A stretch of 64,000 bases of DNA from Fragilariopsis cylindrus CCMP1102 (GCA_900095095.1 FMBT01000426.1:1-64000); one strand, 5' to 3'; positions 34,593 to 47,358 are shown, numbered from the stretch's first letter. Notes: generated from the sequence alone by a model not told the origin. Numbers and translations are program-made.

Positions 34593-35663
34593 AGTATTAT
34601 AGTAGTATTTTTGTTACTATTCTTGTCTTGTCCTTTGTTTTGTTTTGTTTGTTAATTTTATGGGAGTAGAGTATACTGCTGAAATAGATAGATGAAAATC
34701 TTTTCGTAAAAGATAGAATGAACATAAAACAGTTCATCGTGTGTAAAAAAAAGTAAACAAACTTAAAAATTCGAGACGTCCGGCACAATGGGGAGATGTT
34801 GTTGATGTTTGTTGTTTGTTGTTTGTTGATGATGATGATACTGTTGTTTGTTACTGCATGCATTACTGTGTATGTTAGAATCAAATGAATTTTACGAAAT
34901 AAATCATCAGATCCCGTATGAAAGGTAAGTTAGCGATAGATATACAGTAGACCGTGTGTATACCAGTTACAGCTAGTCGGGAGTCGTTAGTGTTATTTAT
35001 TAGCATTGTTGTTGCTGTTTCTTTTGTTTTTGTTTTTGTTTGGGTTTTGATGCAGTACAGTTACAGTAGACACACGGGAAAGAAAATTTTGTCATTGTTG
35101 TTGTGCGTGGACCGACCGGACCGACCGGAACTATCCATAATCCCGTGTGTAAACGAATGAACGAAACGAAACGAACGAATGAACGTGTGATTCATTCGAT
35201 TTTTTTTCACTTTTATTATTATATTATTATTCATTTTTGAAGGAGGCAGAGCAGAGCAGCCTTATTTTCCCTTGTACAGTACACGATCGCCGTGTGTAGT
35301 CCTACCTATGATTATCCGTACCTCTATCTCTCATTTTCTCTCCACCGTGCGTGACCCACCAAATTTCGTTCACTAACTAAGCTAAACCTCTTCTTCATGC
35401 CATTTCTATTCTGTTCTGTTCTACATTATGTACTGTTACTTTACTCTGCTTAGATGTGGGCAGTACAGTAGGTGGTGGTGGTGGTGGTGGTGGTGGTGCA
35501 GGCAGAGCAGAGCAGAGCAGCCTTATTTTCCCTTGTACAGGTACACGATAGCCGTGGCAGTGTGTAGTCCTATACCAATGCTTATCCGTACCTCTATCTC
35601 TCAATTCTCTCTCTCCACCGTGTATGACCCATCCTCTCCAACTTTCGTTTCGCCTATTGAATT
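34593..35663. other. Intergenic spacer with a segmental duplication
   Basis: Two related segments occur: 35248-35400 and 35503-35650 both read gcagagcagccttattttcc, ttgtacag, tccgtacctctatctctca and ctccaccgtg. A GGT tract (35471-35497) and the pentanucleotide gagca border the second copy. No gene is seen. Confidence 0.55.
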
Positions 35664-36233
35664 TCATTGATAATTCGTAACGAATGAATCATATTTTTCT
35701 ATACAATATTCGATAGGTGTTTCTAAAACTTTTTCTATATCATAGATTGTATTAATTAATTTACCAAGTAAATTTGAATAAAAATGACGAAATGTTTTAT
35801 ATGAAAATGCCCATTTTAAAAAATTATCTAATATATGATTTGTACGATATTTCATAAATGTTAATATATTATTTGTGCTAACTATACGACTATTCATAAA
35901 TACTTGATAGGCAACTTTTATACCACATGTTGCTGCTATTGCACCAATTGTTGTACCACAAAATTTATTTATTACTTGTTCTTGTCCATCAATTATTGAG
36001 GAGCTAGAAATAACACACGTTCCTGTCGGGTCGTCGTTGCAGGTCGAATTATTAGTAGCATGTGCAAGAATAAGATCTAATGTATGTGGTGCATATACTG
36101 GTGATGATGGACCACCAGATGGTTGACCAAATATTTTAATTGTTGTGGAATATAATATCCATATTATAAATAATGCATATTCTGGTTCACTATCTAGGAA
36201 GAAAAAATCACATATACAAAATGTTAAAAACAT
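35664..36233 (-). CDS. Hypothetical membrane protein or terminal exon, 189 aa
   Basis: The frame runs from ATG 36233 to the stop at 35664. Hydrophobic segments are near residues 2-14, 19-37 (YALFIIWILYSTTIKIF) and 92-111 (GAIAATCGIKVAYQVF). The C-terminal third is aromatic and basic (FSYKTFRHFYSNLLGKLINT). An alternative reading starts after a tttttcttcctag acceptor near residue 13, making this the last exon of a longer gene, but no upstream exon is visible before 37705. No family is recognised. Its AT-rich codon use matches the monooxygenase exon next to it. Confidence 0.5.
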   Translation of the reverse strand: MFLTFCICDFFFLDSEPEYALFIIWILYSTTIKIFGQPSGGPSSPVYAPHTLDLILAHATNNSTCNDDPTGTCVISSSSIIDGQEQVINKFCGTTIGAIAATCGIKVAYQVFMNSRIVSTNNILTFMKYRTNHILDNFLKWAFSYKTFRHFYSNLLGKLINTIYDIEKVLETPIEYCIEKYDSFVTNYQ

Positions 36234-37704
36234 ATGATTATTCTTGTCTATACAGTAGGTGGTGGTGGCTAGGCTGGGGTGTTGATTGTTGTTGTAGTTG
36301 TCTCTGCCTTCTCCCTCGTTGCAATAATGTTGTCATACAGTATGCTCCCTTCCTTTCTTTCGTGTCATGTTATGTGATTTTGTTTGTGCTTTTTAATTTT
36401 TAATCATGCATCGAATCGAGACTCGAGATTCAACTTGAATAAACTCAAATTCAATCAATCATAGCTTCGGTTCGGATCTCGCTGCCTTAAGCAATAATCC
36501 TCTGCTTCTTGTACCAGTACGACAAATTGTGTCCCGCGGGAAATGCAACATATGTATCCTATATATGTACTGTCCTATGTATGTATCTATGTATGTATGT
36601 TTCACTGACCTGTACTAGTACAGTACTGTACTGTGGTCAGGCTAGGTCACTGACCGCAGCATACATACATACATACTTCGAAGTACATACATACATACAT
36701 ACATACATAGGATACATAGGATACATACATGGGATACAAAATAACTTTACTGTCTGTACGTACTCTGTTGCAAACTTAAAACTTTTGTCGGACTCAAATA
36801 ACTCTTCCTGCATATAATGAATGAATGAATATAATAGAGGTGATTGATTCGATTGATTCGATTGATTCACACCGACTCAACTCAAGTCAACTCAACTCTA
36901 CTCAACTCTACTCGAATCAACCCTATTCGAATCAACTCTACTCAACTCAACTCTACTAGACTCAATCGCATTGATTGATTGATTGATTGATTGATTGCCC
37001 CACACAGTCAAGACTATCACTATTATATAGAGTAGAGGTGTGAGGAGTAATAAGAAAGACACGAAAGACGAAAGACGAGAACGAGAACGACTGATTCAGA
37101 CTACTAGACTAGACTAGACTAGACTAGACTAGTACAGTATCGGAGCTGAGCTGAGCTGAGCTGAATGCCACTTCTTCTATCTAGCTAGCAATTATCTACT
37201 TTATCTATAGCTAGCTAGCTAGCTAGCTAGTTACATGCGTTGACAGTACGTAGCAACAGAAGGTATGTGTGTATTATAGTTGTTGTTGTATTACATTATT
37301 TTTAGCAGAGTAAAAGAGTTGAGTCAGTCATCTCGTAAGTTTTTTTTTTTTCGTAGCTTTTATTTCATTTTATTTTATAGTTATATTAAATGCAGTACAG
37401 TATGTATGCAGTAGCTAGTTCATACCAAAATGCAATGCAATGCAATGCAATGCAATGCGTGAGCTTTTTCTCTCCATTCCTCGATACAGTATATATATAC
37501 TTATAGTCATATCGCATGGCATGGCATGGCATGGCATGGCATGTTGAGTTGAGTTGAGTTGAATCGAATTGAATTCGTGTCGTCGAGCTCAAGTCGTCGA
37601 GTCGTGCTGTTCTCAAAACGCAACGCAACGCAACGCAACGACGTGTTCGGTTCGTTTGTTCATTCAATAGGTAGTAAAATTGCATATTATTTTATATCAT
37701 CTTA
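36234..37704. other. Spacer crowded with short tandem repeats
   Basis: No gene. Tracts include catac (about 36660-36712), actca variants (36876-36960), gatt (36971-36998), actag (37100-37132), gagct (37146-37164), tagc (37208-37230), atgca (37432-37460), catgg (37515-37545), gagtt (37545-37560) and aacgc (37618-37640). Most have a period of five. Confidence 0.75.
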
Positions 37705-40700
37705 TTACAGCTCCGTTTGTTGTTGTTCGCAATGCAAGCATGATGATGATGATGATCCATCGTCGTCGTCATCGTCACTATCGCCATTGACATTGACATT
37801 GACATTGCCATTGACATCATCGCTAGTAGTATCTTCTCCACCATTAGGGATGAGAATGTTTTGATTATCATCATCGCTGGTAGTATCAACGTCAATATCG
37901 CCAACTATATCATCAATATCTAACCATAACTTGGAGAATTTTCTTGGTTTTATACCAGTATACATACTTTCAAATGACTTTTCATAATACATATCACGAA
38001 ATGTTAAATTTGTATTCAGTGGTATATCCTCACGGGATCGCCCTGAATCTCTAGTAAAATTTAAAAATTTCATCCCACGATCACTAAATGTCCATTTTGA
38101 TCCTTTATGAAAATCATGAAATACATCATCATCATCATCATCATCATCATTATCATTATTATTGTAACCATATCTGTCAGTATACACCGGACGACGACTG
38201 TCCTTATCATAGTAGTAGTCCGTGGCCATGTCCGTGTCCGTGTCCGTATTGTTATTGTTGACACTGCCATCATTGATTTTCATTATCATACTACCAGCAG
38301 GATGACCAGCTATATATGCCTTTAAGAACAATTTAAATACAGGATAACCATGATCGTATACACACATAGCTTCATCATTTGCAAATATATCATTAACAAA
38401 ATATAATTTATCATATGCATTTCTAAAAATTTCATCTTGAATATAACGAGTTGTTCGTGAATGTCTAATATAATGAAACATTTCACGACTATTTTCAATA
38501 AACATTTCATCTTTTGTCATTTTTGTATTTGTGTTTGTGTCAGTGTCAGTGTTTGTATTTGTAGTGTCTTCATCAATATCACCAATCATAACCTTTAATA
38601 TAAATGCTGATGATATATCTAATCCCAACAATGGCGTGTCTGATTCAACACGATGTTTATAAAAGTTTGGATTATGTATTAAATGATTATTGTATAAACC
38701 TAAGTATTGATGATGCCATAAGCCAATTGATGGATCAGCACGCAGTACAGGTGTATGATCGTGTTCTACATCATCATCTTTATTATTATTAGTAAAAGAA
38801 TATCCACCACATCTATTATGATTTGTTTCTGATGGCAATTCTACATTACCAAATTTAGTGGTATCATATATGTTCGGCCAATAATTTGGATTGTCACGTC
38901 CCTGTTCTGATGATGATGATGATGATGGCTGTACTAAATCTGGATTCAAGTAGTAATTGTAGGGTGCTTCCTTTTCATAATTATATATATTAAGTTTCGA
39001 TGACAGTATATCCTCATCTGTCACGTATCCTGTACAAAATATAACAGCATCAATATTTTCTAATATATTATCAGCATAATTGATATAAATAGTTTGATTA
39101 TTGTAATAATCTAAAAGTTCTTTGGGCGTACCAGATGGTATATCCATACGTCCCATTAGCAAATTATTATTACTGCCATCACCACTATCAATAACAGATT
39201 TAATTTCTGTACGATAAAATATTGTTAATTTATTCATTGGCCAACTACTGGTGACTGTGACTGGATAACCACTATCACTACGTGTTGTCACATATATATG
39301 TTGTGCCCCACGTTTAATAAATGACAAAGCTAAATCTTCTGCACTATAGGCACTACCAATAAATAGAAATCGTTTATTTCTAATGTCGGATCCTAATTGA
39401 TTAATTTGTGATGAATGTAATATAGGACCATTAAATTTAATTTGATGGTCAGTTGCATTGTCATTGTCATTGTCTTCATCTTCCTTTTCTTCTTGAGGTT
39501 GAGGTGGTTGTAAAATTTGTTTTACTGTTTCTGGTATATTTGGTGATGCTTCATTACCATTCGCTAAGATAACTTTATCAAATATGTGATGTGTTATATC
39601 ATCAGGATTATATTCTACATCACCATTGTCTATTGTATGTTATTTTGTTTCGTATTTTGTTTTGTTTGTTATACGTGTGTGATATCATATCATAGATAGT
39701 GTACGTAAAACCGGTGGACAAAAAAAGAACAGGACAGAAGTAGAAGTAGAAAGAGAGGTAGATAAAAATCGGTCAGTAAATACAAATTATATGGGGTATG
39801 AGGTATGCATGCGGCACAACGACAACAGCAACAATCAAAATATATGACAGGGAAGAGGAAAACCATTTCATTTCCAATAGGTAGGTAGGTAGGTAGGCAG
39901 GCAGGTGGGATGGATGGATGGATGGATGACATGACATAATGGCATGGCATGATAAACAGTTTGATGCATTGTATTGCATTCGTTATTTGGGGGGGGGGGG
40001 GGGGGAGGGGTTATTCTTTTGTTGTATTGTACTTCAAGTAGTTTGCCGTGTGAATGAATCTCACAACACACGATGACTGACTGACTGACTGACTGACTGA
40101 CTGACTGGCATGACATGACATGACATGACATGACATGACATGCGATCGGAACACGAACTGGATGTTTGATTGTCTGCTTGATACACGATTTGAATTAGTT
40201 TCCGTCGGTTATATGATCGCCAGTAACACAGAATTCGATTCAACACAATTCCTATACGATTCGAATCCTATTCGATTCAATTCGATTCCTATTCGATTCA
40301 ATTCGAATTCGAATCCGATTCGATTCGAATCCGATTCTGATCCGTTCTGGCTTTGTCCTGTGTTTCGTGTTGCTGTTTATTTATACATGCATGCTATCAT
40401 GAATGCTTGTTTCAAATAGAATAGAATAGAATAGAATTGAATTGACTGACAATACCGATTGCTTTTACTTTTGTCATCATTTCGATTTTTGGTATTGATT
40501 ATTTTGTTGGTTTCAACAGCAGCAGTCCCCTTTACCCTTCCTTCATTCCTGCCTTCCTTTCCTGTCTGATATGATGTTTCCTTTCCGTTTTGTCAACAAT
40601 ACTGTCATACATACTATCGATCGTATCACTCTTCTATTCCTTTAGAATAATAATAATAATAACTTACCTAGTATAATTGTTGGTGGAGTCCCTGTTGGAA

Positions 40701-41391
40701 TAGTGCTTACTTCGAATTTCGATGTCTTCTTCTTGTCATTGTCAATTGATTCATTCTCCTCCTCCTCGCCTTCATCTTCATCAATCGATTCATCAATAGA
40801 TTCATTATATTCATCAATGTAGGTCACTTGTGTATTGAATTGTATATTCCCTTTCCCTAAATGATACTTCATGGAGTCTTGGGTCGCACCCACTATATAG
40901 TCTAAGACTTGACTGCGTACAATATACGAGGGTATGGTATTAGAAGTACCATTATAATGATCGTGAAACGTATAATCTTCAAATTCAAATATTTCTTTCG
41001 GTGCATTAATCCACATCCCATCATACATCCCTTCTTCGCCTTCTGTTTCTGGAGAGTCTTCACCTTCTTCTTCTTCTGACTTCTGTGGCTTTGCTAATTT
41101 GGATTGCCATAAACCACCACAACGTGATTCTTTTTCAAAGACAGTCACTTGTGGCAATGCATGTAATTTATTTCTTGTTGTTGTTGTCTTAGTTGTTGTC
41201 GTTGAGTCTTTCGAATCCAAATCCAATTTCGAGATCAAGTCCTTTACTAATTGATTCCGTTCTTTTTCCAGTTGTCGTAAAAAAAACATACCAGCTGGAC
41301 CACATCCTATTATAGCCACCGTTGGACCTGTAGGACTACTGGCAGTGGCGCCGCCAAGAAGAGCATTTGATGTTAAAGAAGGTACCTCCAT
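37705..41391 (-). CDS. Flavin-containing monooxygenase, 2 exons, 882 aa
   Basis: Exons 41391-40668 and 39629-37705 (donor gtaagt, acceptor caatag, phase 1) close to 2649 nt. The ATG at 41391 is chosen because the frame upstream has only a TTG. Motifs in order: FAD-binding Rossmann IIGCGPAG (Gly29, 31, 34), VFEKESRCGGLW, the FMO/Baeyer-Villiger fingerprint F-N-G-P-I-L-H (about 305-311), the NADPH-binding GSAYSAED (332-339) and FCTGY (438-442). The order is that of FMO-like enzymes, which add one oxygen atom to N, S or carbonyl groups using NADPH. At 882 aa it is much longer than the usual 450-550. The excess comes from Glu/Asp/Asn/Ser-rich insertions and a long C-terminal part (residues ~450-850) with ordered blocks such as DEIFRNAYDKLYFVNDIF. 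The substrate cannot be told. Confidence 0.88.
39630..40667 (-). other. 1038-nt repeat-rich intron of the monooxygenase gene
   Basis: Bounded by gtaagt and caatag. It contains ggta and atgg tracts (39880-39930), a long G-run on the + strand (about 39990-40006), a gact tract (40075-40106), a gacat pentanucleotide tract (40108-40141), attcg variants (40228-40335) and aatag (40418-40440). It is by far the longest intron in the window. Confidence 0.75.
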
Positions 41392-41963
41392 TATATTATA
41401 TGTATATATTACACTTGCTTTCGGGTCGTCAGTCGGGTGGTATTGCCAAGCCAAAGCAATGAAGTAGGTTTGGGGTTAGGGTCCAGTTGCTTTACTCTAT
41501 TTTACTTTACTGAGGAGCTGGAGAGCTGAGTGTACGGTAGTACCTACAAATATCACTACTGTAGTACAGAGTTGTACGGTAGATGTAAAGTTAATTGTCG
41601 TCGTCGTCTTGTTGGCTGGATCTTCTCGCCTCACACGAACGTCACAGTCGAGTCGGCGGAAATCAAACAAGCAACAAGTATAACGAAGAAGAAAATGCGT
41701 GGCGGGGAGGAGATAGTGTATTGCTTAGTGTGTTTGATTGCTGCCGTTGATAAATGATATTCGCATTTTTTTTGGTAGCGTAAATAAACTTTTCAAAAAT
41801 TCAATTCTATCTAATAATTGTTGATCGTGCGTGCGTTTTGTCATCGAAAAGGGCCATATTATTGTTATTCCGATCATTCTCTAACAAAACTGATGAAGAC
41901 GGAGTAAGGTTTGGGACGCGTACGTAATTTTTAAAACGATCAAAATTTACGGCATGCTTCACC
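41392..41963. other. Monooxygenase upstream spacer
   Basis: Contains a short frame at 41530-41757 without protein-like composition. It is presumably the promoter region of the monooxygenase gene. No defined element is recognised. Confidence 0.4.
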
Positions 41964-42354
41964 TACTTCCTCCAGTCAACGCTTAATGACCGCGCGCTAT
42001 CGCTTGAAAATTTAGCGTCTAATTAACACGATATCACTCAAAAAACTAAATAAGGCCCAAAAAATAACTAGCAAATACTAGTAAAACTATACATCATTCA
42101 ACTGTGTGCAACTCTATCAATAAACAATTTCTTTCAAAATTTGAAGGTTCCATCTAAACTATTATTCTACACAGATTTCATATATCAACATCCATAAGGT
42201 TCTACCCTAGCTGAAATAGGCAACCTGATAGACTAAATTAGCATGTGTGAAATGCACGTTAAAAAAATCAAGATTGACTGTTGAACGTCTTAATAATACA
42301 CGCTAAATTTTTAAACGATAGCGCGCGGTCATTAAGCGTTGACTGGAGGAAGTA
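41964..42354. mobile_element. MITE, ~390 bp with ~55-bp inverted ends
   Basis: The left arm begins tacttcctccagtcaacg and continues cttaatgaccgcgcgctatcg to a tttagcgt block. The right arm is its inverse, ending ctggaggaagta at 42354. Arm identity is high over about 40 bp. The centre is AT-rich and non-coding. The element lies about 75 bp before a PiggyBac-family terminus. A clean target duplication is not visible. Confidence 0.7.
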
Positions 42355-42427
42355 CTTACGTAATAGTTCCTTTCATCTGGGAGGCAGGGATTGGCGTTTT
42401 GTAACTAACGCCGATAACAAGTATTGC

Positions 42428-43945
42428 CAATATAAAGAACTAAATCATGCCCAAATTTTAATAGTATTTGTTAGTCTACTATATAATAACAACTTTAGCA
42501 TCAAGTATATACACCTAAAAAGTCATATTTTTGGAAATATAAACCATGAAGTTTCTGATCGTCCTATTGGTTGGAGAATTGTTGTATTTCTTAGTCTGGT
42601 AAGCCTACTGGTATCTCAGAATGTAGGCTCACACACACAGCACACATCAAATAACCCCCCAAAAATGGCCCATTTGCAGTGTTTTGTGGACATACAGTAC
42701 ACTCAAACAGGTAAATCATCTCAAAATATGTGGATGGGGTGCATCATATATACCAAAGAGAACTAACTCTTGGTGCTTGGTGTTGATGATCCAGCTTAGG
42801 TGCGCGCAAAAGTGGAAAAACCCTGTTTTGGGGCCTAAATGGCCTATTTTTTGGTTAATGCGGCCCTACAACTTCATAACCTCCATAGAAACCTAAGCAT
42901 TAAGTGGACCTTGTAGGTATAGATATGATGGATACTAGTGCACCCAACTCAGAAGGTGTTGTCCTTTGCAACCCTTTCAAATGAGATATATTGTTGTTCA
43001 TTTTGATCAAAAATCATTTTGTTTGTGTGCCTTCCACACCAGCTAAATGAATTGCATTCCACAACCACAGAAAAAGAAATAGAAAAGTTGTGGGAGGCAA
43101 ACACAATGTTCTAGTACTCTGTGTGGGTGTTAGTGAACCTGACCCATCTATGGTGTTGTCCTCTGTTACCCTTTCAAATGAGATATTTTGTATTCATTTT
43201 TGATCAAAAATCTTGTTATTTTTGCAGGTGCAACAACAGTGAAATGAATATCATTCATCAACCACAAGCACAAAAAAGTGGTAGGAGGCAACTAAAATGT
43301 TCTAGTATACTGTGTGGATGTGAGTGCACATAACCCATTTGGTGTTGTCCTCAGCAACCCTTTCAAATGAGATACTTTGTGTTCATTTCTGATCAAAAAT
43401 CATATTGATTGTTTGTGTGCCTTCCACAATAGCAAACCGGATTTCATTCTGCAACAATAGGAACAGAAAAGTTGTTTTGGTTAATGCGGCCCTACAACTT
43501 CATAACCTCCATAGAAACCTAAGCATTATGTGGACCTTGTAGGTATGGATATAATGGATGCTAGTACACCCAACCCATCCGGTGTTGTCCTCTGCAACCC
43601 TTCCAAATAAGATATTTTGTTGTTCATTTTGATCAAAAATCTGATTGTTTGTGTGCCTTCCACAACAGCGAAATAAATATCATTTCTCAACCACAGGAAT
43701 AGAAAAGTTGCAAGAGGCAAACACAATGTTCTAGTACACTATTTGGATGTTAGTGCACCTAACCCATCTGGTGTTGTCCTCTGCAACCCTTTCAAATGAG
43801 ATTTTTTGTGGTTTATGTTGATCCAAAATCTTGTTATTTGTGTGCCTACCACAGTAGCAAACCGGATTTCATTTTGCAAACATAGCTCATTTTGATCAAA
43901 AATCTTGTTATTCGTGTGCCTTCCACAACATGACATGGTCTACTA
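42428..43945. mobile_element. Partial PiggyBac-family copy: one terminus plus array
   Basis: 42428-42640 matches the ends of the element at 5014-10479 (aactaaatcatgccc, agtatttgttagtct, tagcatcaagtatatacacc, cctactggtatct). 42640-42850 matches the sequence just inside its right end (ccatttgcagtgttttgtgg, cctgttttggggcct). Then follows the same satellite unit in the opposite orientation, with about five units at a period of ~192 bp (ggtgttgtcct near 42955, 43149, 43340, 43577, 43769). The segment tttttggttaatgcggcc ... cataacctcc occurs twice (about 42848 and 43471), so part of the array was duplicated as a block. No second terminus and no transposase are present: this is a non-autonomous or truncated copy. 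Confidence 0.75.
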
Positions 43946-45880
43946 CAAGTAAGGTAAACAAAAAAAAATATAATTGCCTACAAATATGTAGAAAGATAGC
44001 AGTTAGTTTGTGAAGGTGACTGGGGATTACCTTGCATCACTCAGTGCGCACAGGCCGTTGTAACTTTGCCATCTTTGATTATTTTTATCTTATCTTGGGA
44101 GGGGGCCTTTTATTTGTTTGCTTGGGGATAGAAGGAAGTTATGATTAGGAGGAGGGTTGTTACGCTTAGCTTCATGGTGGTCATTGTATGTGCAACTGAC
44201 TGTGTACTTTTAACATATGATGCGGCATATGAGGAGTGTTGAATCCCAATCAATATAATATTATTGCGCCACCACCACTCTTGTTTCTGTTTTGTCTTGT
44301 TGAGCTGATAGGAGGAATAGATGAAACATACACATGTCCTCATTAGTCATGCAACATCCTGTTAAATATTTACTACCTACCTCTCTATACAATCTTTGTT
44401 GCACGCAAATTGTTACAGGAAGTACACAACAACAAATTCTCACACAGCACCAGTTCTTGTTCTTTCAGATTGATTGGTTGATACTGATGCTGCTATATTG
44501 ACGTGCAGGAATACATACCCCTTGCAAGTGTAGCAACTCATCATATGTGTGTGTGAGGGGGTCCCAGTTTATCACACCAACTGCTGATGTGACTATTCAA
44601 TTCCATTCTATCCCAGCCTACCATCTTATACATGATACATCATTATGTGTTAGTTATCAAAAACATGAATCCATATTGAGTAAACTGTACACACAGTAGA
44701 GGTTATATCATAAGGTAGGTTATTTAGACATCTACACTCGACTACAATGGAGAGAGAGATCTGAGTTCTATTATAAACTGTGTTATCTTTAGATTATGAG
44801 GACCTCTATTTCTATTGTTAGGCTGCCTCCATTCAATGATTATTCCATTGAATGGTTGAGCCTGTGGAGTGTGCAGTGCACTGTCATGACTAGGTGAGTG
44901 CGGCTTTGGGTAAGTGGCACGCTAGCAACTCAACATAGACATTTTGTGCACATACCTTCAATTTATACAAGCTGTACACTAAAAGCATCAACCACAATAC
45001 CTTCAATTTATACAAACTGTACACTAAAAGCACCAACCACATATCCTCTTATAGTACACACATCAATTATTCCTCCAACTAACTTGTTGCTGTTGTTGTT
45101 GTTGTTTCCTTGTGGTGTATTGTTTCAAGGCGTGTAAATATACCATCCACCACTTACCTACTACCACCGGTGATCTGTTGATGCAGTTTCATAAAGTTTT
45201 TCATGAGTTGGTGCTAACAGTCTAAGACTCTGCTACATACCACCTACTGCATTATTGGTTTTTACTTACTCTATTATTGCTGAATTTCTGGACATAATAT
45301 ATTGCTAACAGGCTAGGGCTTGTTGTTGTTTCATGCCATGTACATTCCATTTGCTCTGTTGCTATGGGCACCCCATGCCATGTACTCTGCTACTTACCAT
45401 CCCTGTTTCTGTTTCCACCACTTACCTACTACCAGTGATCTATTGATGCAGTTTCATAAAATTTTCCATGAGTTGGTGCTAACAGTCTAATAAGGCTCTG
45501 CTACATACCACCTACTACATTGTTGTTTTTCCTTACTCTATTGCTAAATTTCTGGACACTCTGCTGTTCACCTTCTTGTTTCTAATTAAGCTTACTTGCT
45601 GTGGTCAACCTTGAAGTTGCTGTTTGCTGTTTAATGCTTTGTTGTTTAAAACAGCCATATTAGTCTAGGGCTGTGTTGCTCACCTTCTTATATTTCTTTT
45701 AGTCAATTTCCTGTTTAACCTTCCTGTCTAGCTGATTTTATATACCTTGTTATTGTTATTGTTATTGTTTCCCATCATCTATTGCTAATAGTTCAGGGCT
45801 ATATTGTTTACTTACCATGGTGATATTCTTTCATTCAACTTGCTGTTGCACAAACTTATTACCTACCCCACACATCATAG
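43946..45880. other. Gene-free region with local duplications
   Basis: No coding sequence is supported. Two local duplications are seen: ccttcaatttatacaa-ctgtacactaaaagca twice in tandem at about 44956-45044, and a ~100-bp segment at about 45148-45250 repeated at about 45417-45520 (ccacttacctactacca, gatgcagtttcataaa, gagttggtgctaacagtcta). Sequence style (short T-rich, cca-rich motifs) suggests old transposon debris. Confidence 0.5.
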
Positions 45881-46449
45881 CTGGCGTGTTCCGCGCGGAT
45901 GTGATCTGTTTTTCGCTAGTGTGTGACAATCTGCGGACAGACGCCTGCTACACGGGATTGGTTAACACGCGCTATGCAGTGAAGTACCATCAATCGGGGG
46001 GATTTTTAACTGTATGGTAGCTCCTCAAACCTTCTCCAGTACCTATCCATAGGCATTCTACACATTCCAAATTATCGACAGGTCTAGGTAGTGTAGGCAA
46101 TGACCTGGTACTCATCCAAGGAGAATTTCCCCCATATGGTGTATGGTATCAAAGTTAAAAATTATTATTTATCGCGCACCTATGCAGTAATAAGTGGAAA
46201 ATTCCTTTGTATCAACATGAAAATGGGAATGTATTGAATCGAACCTCCATGGATATCAATCTATTTAACAAAAGCTTATGAGACGAAATACAGATGCTTG
46301 TTCTCTTAACAATGACGAAAAATTTGGGTTTAATTGGATCCATTTTTAAGTACTTGAGCTCTCTCTTAGTAAAAGACACACATGAACGGATTTTCCGAAA
46401 AAACACGTCCTACATACCCGTTGATAATGGGTCCTCTCTTAATGTACCA
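45881..46449 (+). repeat. Repeat copy A (uninterrupted)
   Basis: Starts gctggcgtgttccgcgc and holds acaatctgcggacagacg, gaatcgaacctccatgg, gcttatgagacgaaata, cttagtaaaagacacacatg and cgttgataatgggtcctctc. It matches copy B in the same orientation and copies C and D in part in the inverted orientation. It keeps an undisturbed version of the site where the Copia element entered copy B (ctcttaacaatgacgaaaa). Confidence 0.75.
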
Positions 46450-46875
46450 GGCGTGTTCCGGCTCAATGCTGCGCGAATATGGCTAATAAAGGACAATCTG
46501 CGGACAGACGATTTTCTACAACGCGAGGAATGCAGTGAAGTACTATCAATTGGGCGAATTTTTAGCTTCTACAGAAGATCTTCTTTCCTATAACTGACCA
46601 ATCATAATCCATGCATTGAATCAAGACGCATCGACAGGTGTAGTGGTGTCAGCAAAGCGACGGTACTTATTTAAGGAGAATTCCGCCCATATGGTGTACT
46701 TGTGATATTATTATTTTCCATCGCGGGATTAAGATACCACGCACCTACGCAGTGAAAGTAGGAAAATTCCTTATTAACAACACGACAATGGGAATGTACT
46801 GAATCGAACCTCCATGGATATAGATCTATCTAACAAAAGCTTATGAGACGAAATACAGATGTATGTACTCTTAAC
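46450..46875 (+). repeat. Repeat copy B, left half
   Basis: Begins ggcgtgttccggctcaatg and parallels copy A block by block up to gtactcttaac, where the Copia retrotransposon interrupts it. The remainder resumes at 53403. The last five bases, ttaac, are the target duplication. Confidence 0.75.
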
Positions 46876-47358
46876 TATTAAAATACTAAGTAGTCGCGCA
46901 ACCAGCGCGATTACTCGATCCAAGTCTAGTCCCAATTTCAGTCCCACAACCACCAAGTCTGGGCCTGATAAGTCTGGGCCTCATTCGGGGCACAAGCGCA
47001 ATATATATACTAACATATATGCCAAGTCTGGGCCTACATTAGCACAAGTACTTAGAGAACTAGGACTAGGGCGAATGAAGTGAATGACCCGAATGACCCG
47101 AATGACCGCATAGGCTATATATATATCAGACATTACGAATACCAGTACTACAGCCAAAATGACTGCATAGGCAATATATATACAATATGTCACGAACACC
47201 AGGATTACAGCGCCGTACACACTACAACAACTACATCACATCTTTCCTATCAAAGGGAGGAGATTGCAAATGGAATATGAAGCACTCATAATTTCTTATC
47301 ACAACCTTAATATCAAATAATAGAGAATCTAGTTATTACACGTATTAGCACTTTATCA
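46876..47358 (+). repeat. 5' LTR, 483 bp
   Basis: Starts tattaaaatactaagtag and ends gcactttatca. It contains a palindromic gtcgcgcaaccagcgcga-like start, two ccaagtctgggcct motifs and several tatatata runs that could serve as promoter. It appears identical to 52915-53397. Confidence 0.92.

Noticed and set aside
44110-44343. Minus-strand frame ending in a hydrophobic stretch as a small secreted protein
   Set aside because: The putative signal peptide is at the C-terminal end and the rest is not protein-like.
46981-47280. Short frames in both LTRs on both strands
   Set aside because: Identical in the two LTRs and composed of tatata runs. They are shadows of LTR sequence.
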